The notes beneath the pieces were generated by a model, which saw only the letters and a program-made list of their open reading frames with translations, searched no databases and was not told the DNA's origin. A stretch of 14,423 nt of DNA from Pseudomonadota bacterium. Its GTDB lineage: Bacteria; Pseudomonadota; Gammaproteobacteria; Steroidobacterales; Steroidobacteraceae. This document shows positions 13,846 through 14,423 of this stretch, in pieces. The translations under genes were made by a program, and so were the position numbers. Location of the stretch: assembly GCA_003242685.1 (NCBI GenBank), contig QGVD01000082.1, positions 1-14,423 of the forward strand. Reading direction: 5' to 3'. Each line of letters begins with the position of its first letter. Position 1 is the stretch's first letter.

Positions 13846-14423
13846 CAGCTCACCACCGCGCTGCGAGGCTCCGCCGCCTCCTCGTGCTCCACCGGCGTGA
13901 CGACCCGGCGCGGGCTGCGCAGGGACTGGTGCGCGAGCGCGACCAGCATCAGGATCGTCGCACCGACGACGAGCATGTAGACCCCGAGGTCGAACAGCAG
14001 GACGCTCGACAGGTGCACGTCACCGATCAGCGGGAGATGCAGGTCGAGCGACCGCGACGTGAGGAACGGCAGTCCCGCCGTCCAGGCGCCGAGCCCCGCG
14101 GCCGCCGCTGCGAGCAGACCCAGCGCGATCCAGAGCTGCGGATGGATGCGCAGCCGCGCCTCCACCCACATCGTTCCGCCGACCATGTACTGCACGATCA
14201 CGGCGGTCGCCATGACGAGCCCGCCGACGAATCCTCCACCCGGTGCGTCGTGACCGCGGAACAGGAAGTACAGTGAGACCATCCCCGCCATCGGCAGCAG
14301 CAGACGCACCAGCACCGCCGGAATCTTCATGTAGCCGCGCGGCAGCGGATCGTCGAGCCGCTCGGGAAGCGCACCCTGCAATACGTCGTCCCCCGCCCGG
14401 CGCGCGCCCCCACGACTTTTGGG
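13845..14423 (-). CDS. mrpA: MrpB-domain region, probably the C terminus of a fused MrpA/MrpB antiporter subunit (5' end outside window)
   Basis: The frame is open to the right edge, giving 192 residues. It contains an MnhB domain: VRLLLPMAGMVSLYFLFRGH, DAPGGGFVGGLVMATAVIVQY, RLRIHPQLWIALGLL and HLSSVLLFDLGVYMLVVGAT, about four helices, then a charged tail. In many proteobacteria this domain is fused to the end of the large MrpA (NuoL-like) subunit. The linker GDDVLQGALPERLDDPLPRGY leads straight into the domain, and the first ATG (14330) has no Shine-Dalgarno, so I favour the fusion; a separate mrpB is possible. The outermost 40 bases read KSRGGARRA and may be unreliable. It is followed by mrpC through a 4-bp overlap. 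Confidence 0.88.
   Translation of the reverse strand, partial: PKSRGGARRAGDDVLQGALPERLDDPLPRGYMKIPAVLVRLLLPMAGMVSLYFLFRGHDAPGGGFVGGLVMATAVIVQYMVGGTMWVEARLRIHPQLWIALGLLAAAAAGLGAWTAGLPFLTSRSLDLHLPLIGDVHLSSVLLFDLGVYMLVVGATILMLVALAHQSLRSPRRVVTPVEHEEAAEPRSAVVS

Noticed and set aside
1..14423. Defence system, prophage, insertion sequence, CRISPR or biosynthetic cluster
   Set aside because: No transposase, integrase, nuclease, repeat-spacer pattern or biosynthetic signature is visible. Composition and codon use look uniform throughout.

Overview
The window looks like a high-G+C (about two thirds by eye) proteobacterial chromosome segment, most likely gammaproteobacterial. The grounds are the pcnB-folK-(deoxynucleoside kinase)-panB-panC order, the divergent nnr/queG pair and a fused MrpA/MrpB-type antiporter; the class-level call is an inference. 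There are no mobile elements, CRISPR arrays or phage genes. Both outer ends run through genes, and the left end appears to be corrupted sequence.

Region 1 (1-2420): nnr (NAD(P)H-hydrate repair, minus strand, cut at the left edge) and queG (last step of queuosine synthesis, plus strand) diverge from a 20-bp gap. It holds two overlapping -10 hexamers placed so that each transcript could begin exactly at its ATG.

Region 2 (2442-6881, all minus strand): a tight operon transcribed pcnB (poly(A) polymerase), folK (folate), a deoxynucleoside kinase, panB and panC (pantothenate/CoA). pcnB must start at a rare TTG codon. folK and the kinase overlap by 4 bp. Divergent from pcnB is tRNA-Glu(CTC) with a strong sigma70-type promoter.

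Region 3 (7117-9474): accessory-looking genes. These are an unrecognised minus-strand gene broken by a frameshift at a 3x GTCG repeat, a plus-strand exported protein of a conserved family of unknown function, and a minus-strand MerR-type DNA-binding protein with C-terminal TPR repeats.

Region 4 (9578-14423, all minus strand): a tandem universal stress protein, then the distal part of an Mrp-type multisubunit Na+/H+ antiporter operon (end of MrpA/B, then C, D, E, F, G). Every junction in it is a 4-bp stop/start overlap. Together with the Usp protein this suggests an ion and pH homeostasis and stress neighbourhood.

Most of the window is well-known housekeeping. I found no clear new multi-gene system. 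The best leads are the symmetric leaderless-type nnr/queG promoter, the frameshifted orphan, the exported unknown and the MerR-TPR protein with its possible operator. No stretch longer than 300 bases lacks a gene; the largest gaps (10565-10735 and 7872-8014) show no convincing promoter.
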